Assembly (NCBI GenBank): GCA_034110465.1
Contig: JAWUZD010000003.1
Location: 328,352-392,351 of the forward strand
Length of the DNA: 64,000 nt
Direction of reading: 5' to 3'
Origin: Aurantibacter sp034110465
GTDB lineage: Bacteria; Bacteroidota; Bacteroidia; Flavobacteriales; Flavobacteriaceae
In this document: piece by piece, positions 43,226 to 52,355 of the stretch
How the letters are laid out: each line of letters begins with the position of its first letter
Numbering within the stretch: position 1 is the stretch's first letter
The notes under the pieces: model-generated
What the model saw: the letters and a program-made list of their open reading frames with translations, nothing else
Database searches by the model: none
Told to the model about the DNA's origin: nothing
Program-made: the position numbers and the translations under genes

Positions 43226-44821
43226 CTATTGATTGATAACAAACTCTATACGTCTGTTTTGTTTGTACTCTTCTTCTGTACAATTTGATTTACAGTCTAT
43301 TAATGGTTGAGACTCTCCAAATCCTTGAGATGCTATTCTACTTTTAGCAATACCTTTATTAATTAAGTATGCTTTTGCAGATGCAGCACGTTTTCTAGAT
43401 AACACCAAGTTATAAGATGCTTTACCTCTATTATCTGAATGTGCATTAATATTGATACTCATTTCTGGGTTTTCAACTAATACATCGTAAATTTTATTTA
43501 ATGTAATTGTAGATTCAGATTTGATATTTGCTTTATTAAAGTCAAAGAAAATATTTTCAACTTTAATTAATTTTCTATCTTCAACTTCTACTATTTCAGC
43601 TTTAGTTGCATCTAATAAAATATTTTTTCTGTAAGATCTATCATCGCCTTTAATAGACTTAAAGTTAAAGTCTTTATCTTCAAATCCATCTTTTACTACT
43701 GTAATTGTATAGTCGTCAAAAGGCTTAATTGTAAAATTATACTTAGCATCGTTTCCTGTAACTATTTCGTCTAAAACAATTCCATTTTCATCTTTTAATT
43801 GTAATGTAGCGTTAGGTAATGGTAATTGTGTTACTAAATCTAAAACTTTTCCTTCTAAAGATTGTAAAATCTCTTCTACTTCAAACTTAAAAATATCGTA
43901 AGCTCCTTTTCCAAAAGACTTATTAGACGTCATGTAACCTTTAGTATTAGACGCAAAATACATAGCCATTTCGTCGTACTTAGAATTTATTGTATTACCA
44001 AGGTTTCTTGGAGTAGCAACATCTAATTTAGAAACTGTAGTTCTAAACAAATCAAATCCACCAAAATTAACATGACCTTTAGAAGCAAAATACAAATACT
44101 CACTATTTTTAGACATTGTTGGAAACTGTTCATCTTCTGATGTGTTAATCATTTTTCCTAAATTTTCAGGATTAGATAACGTTCCATCTTCTAAAATATC
44201 TGATACAAAAATATCAAAACCACCATAAGTTCCTGGTCTATTAGATGAGAAGTATAATTGTTTTCCATTTGAAGACACAAAAGGATTCTCTATAGAATAA
44301 CCATCTAAATTAATAGCTAATTTTTCTTGCTCTATCCAATTTCCACTAGAATTAACTTCTAAAGTAGTTTTATATAATTCGTAGTTTGAAACATCTGACG
44401 TTTTACTACGCGTGTAATACATTGTATGTTCGTCTGGAGAAAAAGATATTTGATACTCGTTATTCTCTGAAGTATTAATTAATCTTGAAAATAATAAAGG
44501 TTTTTTTAAAGTTCCATCCTCTTCAATATCTAAACAAAATATATTCTTATAAGCTTCACCAGTATTAGGATCCATTTTTGCAAGACCTCCAATTTTTTTA
44601 GAAGACACCATAATAAATTTGTTTCTAAAAAATCCAGATGCATACTCTGAAAATTTTGTATTTATTCCTGCATCTAAGGTTTCGAATAAAAAACCATTTG
44701 AACCTAATGCTTCTGCTGAAGTTATATCTGAAGAAAAACTAACACGTTCTAATGGTGCTTGAGAAAAAACTATAGAGCTAACAAACAATAAAACGACTAA
44801 AAACAATGATTTTTTAAACAT
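43226..44821 (-). CDS. OmpA-family protein with PD40 repeats and CarboxypepD-like domain
   Basis: 531 residues. A signal peptide ends at SSIVFSQ. Residues about 60-300 hold PD40/WD40-like beta-propeller repeats (YQISFSPDEHTMYYTRSKT, GKQLYFSSNRPGTYGGFDIF, SEYLYFASKGHVNFGGFDLF). Residues about 315-400 form a carboxypeptidase-regulatory-like domain (EGKVLDLVTQLPLPNATL). The C-terminal OmpA peptidoglycan-binding domain (about 415-531) contains IFFDFNKANIKSES and the NAHSDNRGKASYN...LSRKRAASAKAYL motif. The order resembles PorE of the type IX secretion system but lacks its N-terminal TPR region, and no PorP/SprF gene is next to it. It should bridge the outer membrane and peptidoglycan. Confidence 0.9.
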   Translation of the reverse strand: MFKKSLFLVVLLFVSSIVFSQAPLERVSFSSDITSAEALGSNGFLFETLDAGINTKFSEYASGFFRNKFIMVSSKKIGGLAKMDPNTGEAYKNIFCLDIEEDGTLKKPLLFSRLINTSENNEYQISFSPDEHTMYYTRSKTSDVSNYELYKTTLEVNSSGNWIEQEKLAINLDGYSIENPFVSSNGKQLYFSSNRPGTYGGFDIFVSDILEDGTLSNPENLGKMINTSEDEQFPTMSKNSEYLYFASKGHVNFGGFDLFRTTVSKLDVATPRNLGNTINSKYDEMAMYFASNTKGYMTSNKSFGKGAYDIFKFEVEEILQSLEGKVLDLVTQLPLPNATLQLKDENGIVLDEIVTGNDAKYNFTIKPFDDYTITVVKDGFEDKDFNFKSIKGDDRSYRKNILLDATKAEIVEVEDRKLIKVENIFFDFNKANIKSESTITLNKIYDVLVENPEMSININAHSDNRGKASYNLVLSRKRAASAKAYLINKGIAKSRIASQGFGESQPLIDCKSNCTEEEYKQNRRIEFVINQ

Positions 44822-44841
44822 AACAAAAAAATAATTTTGTG

Positions 44842-44872
44842 CAAAAGTAGTTTCTTTTTTAAGCTACACAAA
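44842..44872 (-). promoter_or_regulatory. Promoter of the OmpA-family gene
   Basis: On the minus strand TTTG (44872-44869), 19 bases, TACTTTTG (44849-44842), ending 20 bases before the ATG. Confidence 0.7.
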
Positions 44873-45099
44873 CAAAACAAGAATTAATTGCATATTTAAT
44901 CGATGAAATGCATTTTTACATTCAAAAACCGAAAAATAAAATATCACTAAAAATAAATTATATTTAACAAAATAGGGTAAAAAAAGATTAAATCGCAATT
45001 AATCTGTTCAAAAATAAACACATTAGTGTGTTTTTGCAAATAAAACCGACAAAACACCACTTAGCGAACAAATTTTAATAATTAGGTATTTGGGTAATA
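44873..45099. other. A+T-rich non-coding gap
   Basis: Upstream part of the gap between the OmpA-family gene and the GH3 terminator. No open frame of useful length is seen. A small ACACA-TTAG-TGTGT inverted repeat around 45019-45032 is the only structure noticed. Confidence 0.5.
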
Positions 45100-45130
45100 A
45101 AAAGCCACCTTACATTTTAAGGTGGCTTTT
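45100..45130 (-). terminator. Terminator of the GH3 gene
   Basis: 13-bp stem AAAAGCCACCTTA / TAAGGTGGCTTTT with loop CATTT, 19 bases after the GH3 stop codon on the minus strand. Confidence 0.88.
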
Positions 45131-45149
45131 CTAATCACTTAAAAATAAA

Positions 45150-46661
45150 CTAATTAATTTTTAAAAGTGCATCTATATAATCTCTTGTATTAGACAATCT
45201 TGGAACCTTATGTTGTCCTCCTAATTTACCTTCTTGCTTTAACCAATCATAAAACAAACGTTCCCTTGCAATATGAATTTTGGGTTGGTTTAGTGTCATA
45301 TTATTATAACGCTTAGCTTCGTAGTCTGAATTTAAAGCTTTTAGTGCATTATCAAACAGTTCATTAAAATAATTAATATCTTTTGGTGGTGTTTTAAACT
45401 CAATCAGCCACTCATGTGCACCTTTCTCTTTACCTTTCATAAAAATTGGTGCAGCTGTATAATCCACAATTTCAGTTTTAGTTTTTCTACAAACACTTTT
45501 TAAGGCATCTTCAGCATTTTCAATAATTAATTCTTCGCCAAATACATTAATATGGTGTTTTGTTCTTCCAGATACTTTTATTCTGTAAGGACTAATAGAA
45601 ACAAAACGCAATGTGTCTCCAATCTTGTAACGCCAAAGCCCTGCATTTGTAGTTATAATAACTGCATAATTTTTATTAAGCTCTACTTCACTTAAAGGAA
45701 TTACTTTTTCTTCTAAAGTCCCATAAGTATCCATTGGAATAAACTCATAAAAAATACCGTAATCTAACATCAATAATAAATCACTTGAATTATTACGATC
45801 TTGAATAGCGAAAAAACCTTCGGAAGCATTATAAATCTCATAAAATTTAAAATCCTTGTTTGGTAAAATGTTACGATACTGTTCTTTATAAGGATTAAAA
45901 CTTACGCCACCATGAAAGTAGACTTCTAGATTTGGCCAAACTTCTAATATACTTTTCTTGTCTGTTTTATCTAATACATTATTAAGTAGAACTAGCATCC
46001 AAGAAGGAACTCCTGCTAAACTGGTTACGTTTTCATTAATGGTTTCATTAACAACAGCTGCCATTTTAGTTTCCCAGTCGTCCATTAAAGATACTTTATT
46101 ACTTGGCGTACTACTAAATTCTGCCCAGAAAGGCATATTATCTATTAGTATAGCGCTTAAATCTCCAAAAGCAGTACCATTTTCTTTATACAACTCTTTA
46201 CTTCCACCTAAACGCAAACTCTTACCTGTAAATAATTGTGATCCTTCATTATTATTTAGATACATACAAAGTAGATCTTTACTTGCTGCATAATGACAAT
46301 CCTCTAATGCATCTTCGCTAACAGGAATAAATTTACTTTTAGCATTAGTTGTACCGCTTGATTTAGCAAACCATCTTATAGGTTTTGGCCAAAATATATT
46401 ATGTTCTCCAGATCTGGAGCGTTCTATTTTTGGTTCGTATTCTTCATAACTTGAAATTGGTACTCGACTAGCAAATTCTCGATATGTTTTTATTGAAGAA
46501 AACTCAAAGGCACGTCCAACCTCTGTATCCTTAGCTGTTTCTAACAAAGAAAACAACAACTCTTGTTGCACCTCATTTGGGTATTTTAAAAACAATTCAA
46601 TTTGATGAAATCGTTTTTTTAAAAACCATGACGCTATGGAATTGACTATTGGAATTGGCAT
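45150..46661 (-). CDS. GH3-family acyl-adenylate-forming enzyme
   Basis: 503 residues from the ATG at 46661 (MPIPIVNSIASWF). An in-frame ATG 90 bases upstream would overlap the divergent gene and adds an atypical Cys-rich leader. The family (auxin-responsive GH3 proteins, ANL superfamily) joins a carboxylate, activated as AMP ester, to an amine. Visible motifs are the phosphate-binding FAKSSGTTNAKSKFIPVSE, the FYEIYNASEGFFAIQD strand with the acid residue, and the C-terminal hinge KVSGRTKHHINVFGEE. Bacterial homologues have no generally established substrate. It stands alone, closed by a good terminator. Confidence 0.88.
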   Translation of the reverse strand: MPIPIVNSIASWFLKKRFHQIELFLKYPNEVQQELLFSLLETAKDTEVGRAFEFSSIKTYREFASRVPISSYEEYEPKIERSRSGEHNIFWPKPIRWFAKSSGTTNAKSKFIPVSEDALEDCHYAASKDLLCMYLNNNEGSQLFTGKSLRLGGSKELYKENGTAFGDLSAILIDNMPFWAEFSSTPSNKVSLMDDWETKMAAVVNETINENVTSLAGVPSWMLVLLNNVLDKTDKKSILEVWPNLEVYFHGGVSFNPYKEQYRNILPNKDFKFYEIYNASEGFFAIQDRNNSSDLLLMLDYGIFYEFIPMDTYGTLEEKVIPLSEVELNKNYAVIITTNAGLWRYKIGDTLRFVSISPYRIKVSGRTKHHINVFGEELIIENAEDALKSVCRKTKTEIVDYTAAPIFMKGKEKGAHEWLIEFKTPPKDINYFNELFDNALKALNSDYEAKRYNNMTLNQPKIHIARERLFYDWLKQEGKLGGQHKVPRLSNTRDYIDALLKIN

Positions 46662-46739
46662 TATTATTCTATCTTTAAGGTTTAAAAATAAAACAATAAT
46701 CGATATAGTTTCTAATTCTATATCTAAATTTTTACATAA

Positions 46740-47534
46740 ATGACATTTCAAGGGGTTTTAACTAAAATGACAACTGAGTTTACTAAACCAATTAACTACT
46801 ATATGGTTTTCGAAAACGATTTTATTCACATAAACCAATTACTTAATAAAACCATTAGCTTTAAGTTTATAAAAAACCAATGTTTAAACTGTAATTTAGA
46901 CAAACCTATTTATAGACAAGGATTTTGTAAAAGTTGCTTTTTTGACATTCCTCAAGCAGCAGATTGGATTATGAAACCAGAACTTAGTAAAGCACATTTA
47001 GATCAAGAAGATCGCGATTTAGACTACGAAAAAAAGGTGCAACTCCAGCCACACATTGTATATTTAGCTAACTCTAGTAATATAAAAGTTGGTGTAACAC
47101 GTAAAACACAAGTTCCAATACGTTGGATAGATCAAGGCGCACATGAAGCTTTAGAAATAATTGAAGCTCCAAACCGTTATTTAGCAGGAATTGCAGAAGT
47201 TGCTCTTAAAGATTTTGTAGCCGATAAAACGAATTGGCGCACTATGCTTAAAAACGATATTAAAAATGAAAACCTTACCGAATGGCGTGACAAACTAAAA
47301 CAATACATTCCCGAAAACGCATTACCTTATTTTATAGACAACAAAAATGAAACACACATAGAATTTCCAGTATTACAATATCCAGAAAAACCTAAATCTT
47401 TAAACTTTGGAAAAACAGCATTCTATAAAGGTGTTTTAAAAGGTGTAAAAGGACAATACTTAATTTTTGAAGACAATACAGTTTGTAATATTAGAAGTAA
47501 TGAAGGTTTTGTTGTTGAGATTACTGTCGATTAA
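46740..47534 (+). CDS. DUF2797 domain protein
   Basis: 264 residues. A C4 zinc-ribbon-like group (CLNCNLDKPIYRQGFCKSC) lies at about 50-70, followed by the DUF2797 core with HIVYLANSSNIKVGVTRKTQ, IRWIDQGAHEALEI and the LAGIAEVALKDF helix. The KVGVTR/RWIDQGA block resembles a GIY-YIG nuclease-like fold, but the catalytic set is not obvious. Function unknown. It is divergent from the GH3 gene, with a 78-base gap between the starts. Confidence 0.82.
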   Translation: MTFQGVLTKMTTEFTKPINYYMVFENDFIHINQLLNKTISFKFIKNQCLNCNLDKPIYRQGFCKSCFFDIPQAADWIMKPELSKAHLDQEDRDLDYEKKVQLQPHIVYLANSSNIKVGVTRKTQVPIRWIDQGAHEALEIIEAPNRYLAGIAEVALKDFVADKTNWRTMLKNDIKNENLTEWRDKLKQYIPENALPYFIDNKNETHIEFPVLQYPEKPKSLNFGKTAFYKGVLKGVKGQYLIFEDNTVCNIRSNEGFVVEITVD

Positions 47535-47578
47535 GACCTATTAAATAATGTAAAAATAAAACTAGTAAAGTTGTGTAC

Positions 47579-47800
47579 TCAAATTTCCACAAGACCAAAA
47601 CCAAGTAATTTAGATATTAGCCATACCGCACTTAAAATAGCAATAAAGATATACCGAAGCCATATAGGGAACTTGAGCATTATCTTGAAAAAAGAGTGAT
47701 CAAGTAATTGCCAAAAACTAAATATTAGCTATAAAGCAACAACCAATATTACCGTTTTTAAACCATAAATAAACAACTCATTAATATTTTCAATTGCCAT
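47579..47800 (-). pseudogene. Small membrane protein gene broken by one in-frame stop
   Basis: Reading the minus strand from ATG 47800 gives MAIENINELFIYGLKTVILV, VAL, then a TAG at codon 24, then 49 further residues in the same frame (LIFSFWQLLDHSFFKI, MLKFPIWLRYIFIAILSAVW, LISKLLGFGLVEI) up to a TGA. Without the TAG the product would have 73 residues and two hydrophobic helices. The downstream frame is as protein-like as the upstream part, so a recent nonsense mutation or a sequencing error is the simplest reading. It accounts for most of the 383-base gap between the DUF2797 gene and rpsU. I do not recognise the family. Confidence 0.5.
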
Positions 47801-47860
47801 AAAAACGAATTTAGAAAAACGGAACGCACTCAACTCACCAACAAAAACTAAAACAATCAA

Positions 47861-47893
47861 AAAAACCACGTTACTAATAAAAGTAACGTGGTT
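47861..47893 (-). terminator. Terminator of rpsU
   Basis: 12-bp stem AACCACGTTACT / AGTAACGTGGTT with a 6-base loop and, on the minus strand, a T-run. It lies 24 bases after the rpsU stop. Confidence 0.88.
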
Positions 47894-47917
47894 ATATATT
47901 TTTGGGGCAAAAAAGAT

Positions 47918-48112
47918 TTATATATTCTCTGCGTCTCTTAATCCTTGGATATAAGAAGCTTTTTGAATCTGACGTCTGTTAACAACAGATGGCTTTCTAA
48001 AGTATTGCTTATCTCTTAAGTTTTGCATTACTTTTACGTTTCTATGCTTACGCTTGTAACGTTTTAAAGCTCTCTCGATATTTTCTCCTTCTTTGATTTC
48101 GATTCTTAACAT
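47918..48112 (-). CDS. rpsU: 30S ribosomal protein S21
   Basis: 64 residues, very basic. It begins MLRIEIKEGENIERALKRYK, followed by KHRNVKVMQNLRDKQYFRKP and VNRRQIQKASYIQGLRD, matching Bacteroidota S21. In this phylum S21 sits near the anti-Shine-Dalgarno end of 16S rRNA, and the general lack of Shine-Dalgarno sequences in this window fits. Monocistronic, with its own terminator. Confidence 0.95.
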   Translation of the reverse strand: MLRIEIKEGENIERALKRYKRKHRNVKVMQNLRDKQYFRKPSVVNRRQIQKASYIQGLRDAENI

Positions 48113-48181
48113 TATGGTAATTTGTATAAGTTTGTAACTATTGTATATATAACAAAATCAATACATTGTTATATTGGTCTG

Positions 48182-48189
48182 CAAATGTA
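48182..48189 (-). promoter_or_regulatory. -7 element (TACATTTG) of rpsU
   Basis: CAAATGTA on the plus strand, 69 bases before the rpsU start. No correctly spaced -33 box. The leader between them contains an A+T-rich stretch with TTGTTATA-like repeats but no firm structure. Confidence 0.4.
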
Positions 48190-48241
48190 AGATAATTCTA
48201 TTTAATTCTTAAAACAATTTCAAAAAAATATTATTAAAGTC

Positions 48242-50935
48242 TTAATTTTCTGTATCCTTTTTCTTTTTCTTTCCAAATAACCCACCTAAAACATCTTTTA
48301 CAGGATTACTTGCGGGTTTTGTTGAATCTTTTGGCGTGTTATTATTACCTCCTAAAACACTTCCCAAAACATCTTTTACAGGATTAGAACTAGAATTTGT
48401 TGTTGTTTGGTTTGCTGAAGAATTATTAGAGGAGTTATTTCCACCTAAAACATTTCCTAATAAATCTTTAATTTGATCTGTTCCTTGCCCAATTAATTTT
48501 TGCTTTTGAATTTCTATTAGCTGAGATGTTAAACTTTTAACACCACTTGTTAAATCTGTTTTTACGTCTGGCTGCAATAAGCTTCCTGTAATATTAGCAG
48601 TAACGGGAATAGCTATATTGTTAACCTCTGGATCGTTAATTTTACCTATTAAACGATTTATATCGCTTCCTAAATATTTTGCTGGCACAAGTAAAACAGC
48701 TTTGTAATCCATTAGATTCTGTAAATTATGACTTCCACCAAGTTGAATTTTAATATCCTTATAAACTATATCCATAGGCTTAACAGACACTTTACCATTA
48801 TCGAATGTTATGTTAGCAACTACATCTTTTAAATCTAGTTTACTAAAGTCTAAGAACGATAATTTATCTTCTAACAAACTTACTACTTTTTCATTTTTAG
48901 GCTTAAACTCTGCCGTTAACAACTCCGCTAAAGCATTACCTGAAATAGTATTTAAATCTGGCGTAAAGTCTGATCCTAATTTTCCACTAAGTGCAATGGT
49001 GCTATTTAATTTTCCTTGCAATAATTTTGCTATTGGCGCTAATTGCTTTAACAAGTCTAAATCGTTAAAAGATTGAGAAATATCAAAATCCTTTGCGTTT
49101 AAATTCATATTAAAAGTTGGAACTTCAGATTTTGTATCTACTAATCCATTTAAAGCTAACTTACCATTAAATATATTTGACGACATATTGATAAGTTGTG
49201 CTTTTTCATCTTTTACAACTAACTCACCTTTTACATCTTTCAAAATTAAATTATCATAATAAACCGTTTTAGCATCTGCATTAATAGTTGCATCTAAAAA
49301 GGCAGGTATTTTTAAAGACTCTTTAGTAGTTCCTTCATTATTACTTTTTTTACTTGCATTTTCTCCTTCAACCATAAAATCGCTAACAGCAAAAGTATTA
49401 GATTTAACATTAAAGTTTCCTTGTAATTTTTTATCACTCAACAAAAAGCCTAATAGATTATTTATAGTTCCAGTAGCATTTAAGTCTGTCTTTCCACTAG
49501 TAGCAACAAATTGTTCCAGCTTAATTAAACCAGGATTAAAACTAACATTTGCTTTTGAAATATTTAAAGGGTTAACAATATCTTCCGATGAAAATTTAAA
49601 ATCTGTAATAGAAACAGTTCCGTTATTTTTTATGCGCTGATAAGCATTAGTATCAATTGCTTTCATATCAAATGCAGTATTCAGTTTTGCCTTTAACAAA
49701 CCTGTTAATTCATTTTCTAACTCTACTGGATACGCTTTAGTTAAGTTTGCTAAGTTTAAAACACCATCTATATTTGCATTAACGGAAGTATTACCGGTAA
49801 GGTTGGTTATTTTTGCAGAAGAATTAAAGACATCTTGATCTATTTTAAAATTTAGAGTTTGTATATCTACATAAGTATCCTCAGATTTACCTGTTGTGTT
49901 TTTTATAGATGTATTTATAACAATATCTTTTACACCTTTTGGTAAATCGTTATATTTAAAAGATGCGTTATTAGATAAAATATTAATATCTAATGTTGGA
50001 ATGGTGGTTTCTGTACTTTCTCCTTTTACCAAACCTATAATATTAAAATTACCAGTTGTATTTACATTTGCTAAATCTTTAGAATACGCTTTTGGAATAA
50101 CCGCTAAAAAATCCTTAAAAGTAGAACCTGTATTTTTAAATGATAAATCTATTTTTTGCCCATTTTCTATAAGCTGCACAAATCCATCAAACTCTATAGG
50201 TAACTGATTAAAAACTAATTTATTTTCTTTAAACGTGTACTTGTTTTGCTTTAAATCTAGTCCCACAATTGCATCCAAGTCTATGGTGTTATTAGTCAGA
50301 TATTCTGTTTCTGCCATTTTAAAAGAAACCTTCATATTAGTTTGAGTCTCTAATTCTGAAATGGTTTCAGAGAATGTACCATTACCACTATGGTTAAAAT
50401 CTGTAATATATAACGCTAATTTTTCCTTTTCGTCTATATAGGTAAAAGCACTATTTGTAACACCATAATTATCCAACTGAAACACAAAAGGATCACTTTT
50501 CGTTGTCGTATTAGTCGTTGTAGTTTCTTTAGCTTTAGCAATATCCCAGTTTGCAATACCTTGTGTATTTGTTTTTAACGATATTAAAGCTTCATTAATA
50601 TAAAAAGCATCTACTTTTATAGGACCTTCTGTAGCATCTTTAAATAATTCTGTAATAGAAAAATCTAATTCTATAGATTTTGAATTCACTAATTGCTCAT
50701 CTTCAAAAGGCGCAAAATTAGTTATTGTTAAATTATCTATGGTTAAGTTAGCTTTTGGAAAACTACTTAAAAAGCTAAGGCTTACATCTGTAAAATCAAC
50801 TTTAGCATTTACGTTTTCGTTAATAAAAGTTTTAACCATTCCTTTTATTTTATTCTGAAACAAAAAAGGACTTGCAACTAAAAGCAAAACAATGATTAAC
50901 AGTGATATTCCAACTATTTTTAATACTTTTTTCAT
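48242..50935 (-). CDS. AsmA-family inner-membrane/periplasmic protein
   Basis: 897 residues from the ATG at 50935 (MKKVLKIVGISLL); an ATG 51 bases upstream adds an unlikely leader. One N-terminal membrane helix is followed by a long beta-rich periplasmic region: the AsmA start (KANLTIDNLTITNFAPFEDE) and the C-terminal AsmA_2-like part (ISGNALAELLTAEFKP, VKPMDIVYKDIKIQLGGSH). AsmA-like proteins form lipid-transfer bridges between inner and outer membrane. The last about 75 residues are Asn/Ser/Thr-rich and repeat a VLGxxxG segment three times, twice preceded by NPVKD. Divergent from the folK gene. Confidence 0.88.
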   Translation of the reverse strand: MKKVLKIVGISLLIIVLLLVASPFLFQNKIKGMVKTFINENVNAKVDFTDVSLSFLSSFPKANLTIDNLTITNFAPFEDEQLVNSKSIELDFSITELFKDATEGPIKVDAFYINEALISLKTNTQGIANWDIAKAKETTTTNTTTKSDPFVFQLDNYGVTNSAFTYIDEKEKLALYITDFNHSGNGTFSETISELETQTNMKVSFKMAETEYLTNNTIDLDAIVGLDLKQNKYTFKENKLVFNQLPIEFDGFVQLIENGQKIDLSFKNTGSTFKDFLAVIPKAYSKDLANVNTTGNFNIIGLVKGESTETTIPTLDINILSNNASFKYNDLPKGVKDIVINTSIKNTTGKSEDTYVDIQTLNFKIDQDVFNSSAKITNLTGNTSVNANIDGVLNLANLTKAYPVELENELTGLLKAKLNTAFDMKAIDTNAYQRIKNNGTVSITDFKFSSEDIVNPLNISKANVSFNPGLIKLEQFVATSGKTDLNATGTINNLLGFLLSDKKLQGNFNVKSNTFAVSDFMVEGENASKKSNNEGTTKESLKIPAFLDATINADAKTVYYDNLILKDVKGELVVKDEKAQLINMSSNIFNGKLALNGLVDTKSEVPTFNMNLNAKDFDISQSFNDLDLLKQLAPIAKLLQGKLNSTIALSGKLGSDFTPDLNTISGNALAELLTAEFKPKNEKVVSLLEDKLSFLDFSKLDLKDVVANITFDNGKVSVKPMDIVYKDIKIQLGGSHNLQNLMDYKAVLLVPAKYLGSDINRLIGKINDPEVNNIAIPVTANITGSLLQPDVKTDLTSGVKSLTSQLIEIQKQKLIGQGTDQIKDLLGNVLGGNNSSNNSSANQTTTNSSSNPVKDVLGSVLGGNNNTPKDSTKPASNPVKDVLGGLFGKKKKKDTEN

Positions 50936-51146
50936 TTGACTATAAGGTATTTCAAACAAAGAAATTAAATATAAACAACATAGCAACTATGTTTAATATA
51001 AGTTTAATAATTGTAGTTCATAAAAAAAACCAATGTTATTATAACTATTTTACAAAAGATTGAATTGGTATAAAACGAAACAAGTTATTAACAGATTACT
51101 TTTTTATAAAAATTTTAAACAAGTTTTACTTATTTTGCTACAAATT

Positions 51147-52280
51147 ATGACAACACACAAAACCGTACATATAGCATTAGGAAGTAATAAAGGTGACAGA
51201 TACAAACACCTACAAGATGCTATAAACAATATCTTTATTTCTGTTGGCAGCATTAAACACATTGGTAAAATTTACAAAACTGAAGCTTTAGATTTTGATG
51301 GCCATGACTTTTATAATACTTGTATTTCTGTAAGCACAACACTTTCCGCAATAGACCTTTTAGAACAACTGCAGCAAATAGAAAAAAAAATAGGTAGACA
51401 AAAAACTATTGAAGACACTTACGAGAATAGAGAAATAGATTTAGATATTATTTTAATTGAAGATGATATCATTGAAACAGAACAACTAACTATACCTCAT
51501 TCTCAAGCTCATAACAGGAAATTTGTTCTTCAACCTTTATTTGATATCGCAAAAGATATTACACATCCAAAACTAAATAAAAAAGTATCTGAGTTATTAG
51601 AAACCTGCACAGACAATAGTATTCCAGAACCTCAGAATATTTGGCTTAAAAACCCTAAAAAACAATACGATTTAAAAACACACAACTACATTGCTATTGA
51701 AGGTAATATTGGTGCAGGAAAAACAAGTTTAACTCACTTAATTGCTGAAGACTTTAATGCAAAACCTATTTTAGAACGATTTGCAGATAATCCATTTCTA
51801 CCTAAATTTTACGAAGACACAACAAGATATGCTTTTACTCTAGAAATGTCTTTTTTGGCTGATAGATATCAACAAATTACCGATGACTTACAGCAATTAG
51901 ATTTGTTTACGGATTTTATGGTAAGCGATTACGACATCTATAAATCGCTTATTTTTTCTAAAATAACCTTACCAGAAGATGAATTTAACTTATACAAAAA
52001 ACTCTTCTATTTAATGTACAAAGACATTCCAAAGCCTGATTTATATATTTACTTGTATCAAAACACAGAACGTCTACAAGAAAACATTAAAAAACGCGGA
52101 AGAGATTATGAACAAAATATTGAGGATAGTTATTTAGATAAAATTAATTCGGGTTATTTAGACTTCCTAAAAACACAAACAGAAATTAACTTTAAACTAA
52201 TAGACATCTCTAATAGAGATTTTGTTAACCTAAGAGAAGATTACATTTGGTTGCTTTCAGAAATTTTTGAAATGAATTAA
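51147..52280 (+). CDS. folK: HPPK (FolK)-deoxynucleoside kinase fusion
   Basis: 377 residues from the ATG at 51147; the upstream extension from 51060 is hydrophobic and not family-like. Residues 1 to about 150 are 6-hydroxymethyl-7,8-dihydropterin pyrophosphokinase: IALGSNKGDRYKHLQDA at the start and the ENREIDLDIILIEDD motif with the two magnesium-binding Asp. From about residue 168 a deoxynucleoside kinase follows: P-loop IAIEGNIGAGKTSLTHLI, ERFADNPFLPKFYED, FTLEMSFLADRYQQ and the LID arginines in RLQENIKKRGRDYEQ. The first step serves folate synthesis, the second salvages deoxynucleosides, probably deoxyadenosine. I recall the same fusion described from the marine genus Polaribacter. Confidence 0.93.
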   Translation: MTTHKTVHIALGSNKGDRYKHLQDAINNIFISVGSIKHIGKIYKTEALDFDGHDFYNTCISVSTTLSAIDLLEQLQQIEKKIGRQKTIEDTYENREIDLDIILIEDDIIETEQLTIPHSQAHNRKFVLQPLFDIAKDITHPKLNKKVSELLETCTDNSIPEPQNIWLKNPKKQYDLKTHNYIAIEGNIGAGKTSLTHLIAEDFNAKPILERFADNPFLPKFYEDTTRYAFTLEMSFLADRYQQITDDLQQLDLFTDFMVSDYDIYKSLIFSKITLPEDEFNLYKKLFYLMYKDIPKPDLYIYLYQNTERLQENIKKRGRDYEQNIEDSYLDKINSGYLDFLKTQTEINFKLIDISNRDFVNLREDYIWLLSEIFEMN

Positions 52281-52304
52281 AATAACTAACAATAAACTAA
52301 ACAT

Positions 52305-52336
52305 AAAAAAGGCTTCCAAATTGGAAGCCTTTTTTA
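52305..52336. terminator. Bidirectional terminator between folK-dNK and the PpiD-like gene
   Basis: Stem AAAAAAGGCTTCC / GGAAGCCTTTTTT with a tight AAATT-centred loop, between convergent genes. Confidence 0.92.
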
Positions 52337-52355
52337 TTATATTGTTGATGATAAA

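Noticed and set aside
47579..47800. Stop-codon readthrough or recoding at the TAG
   Set aside because: No stem-loop or other recoding signal is visible after the TAG; a mutation or sequence error is simpler.
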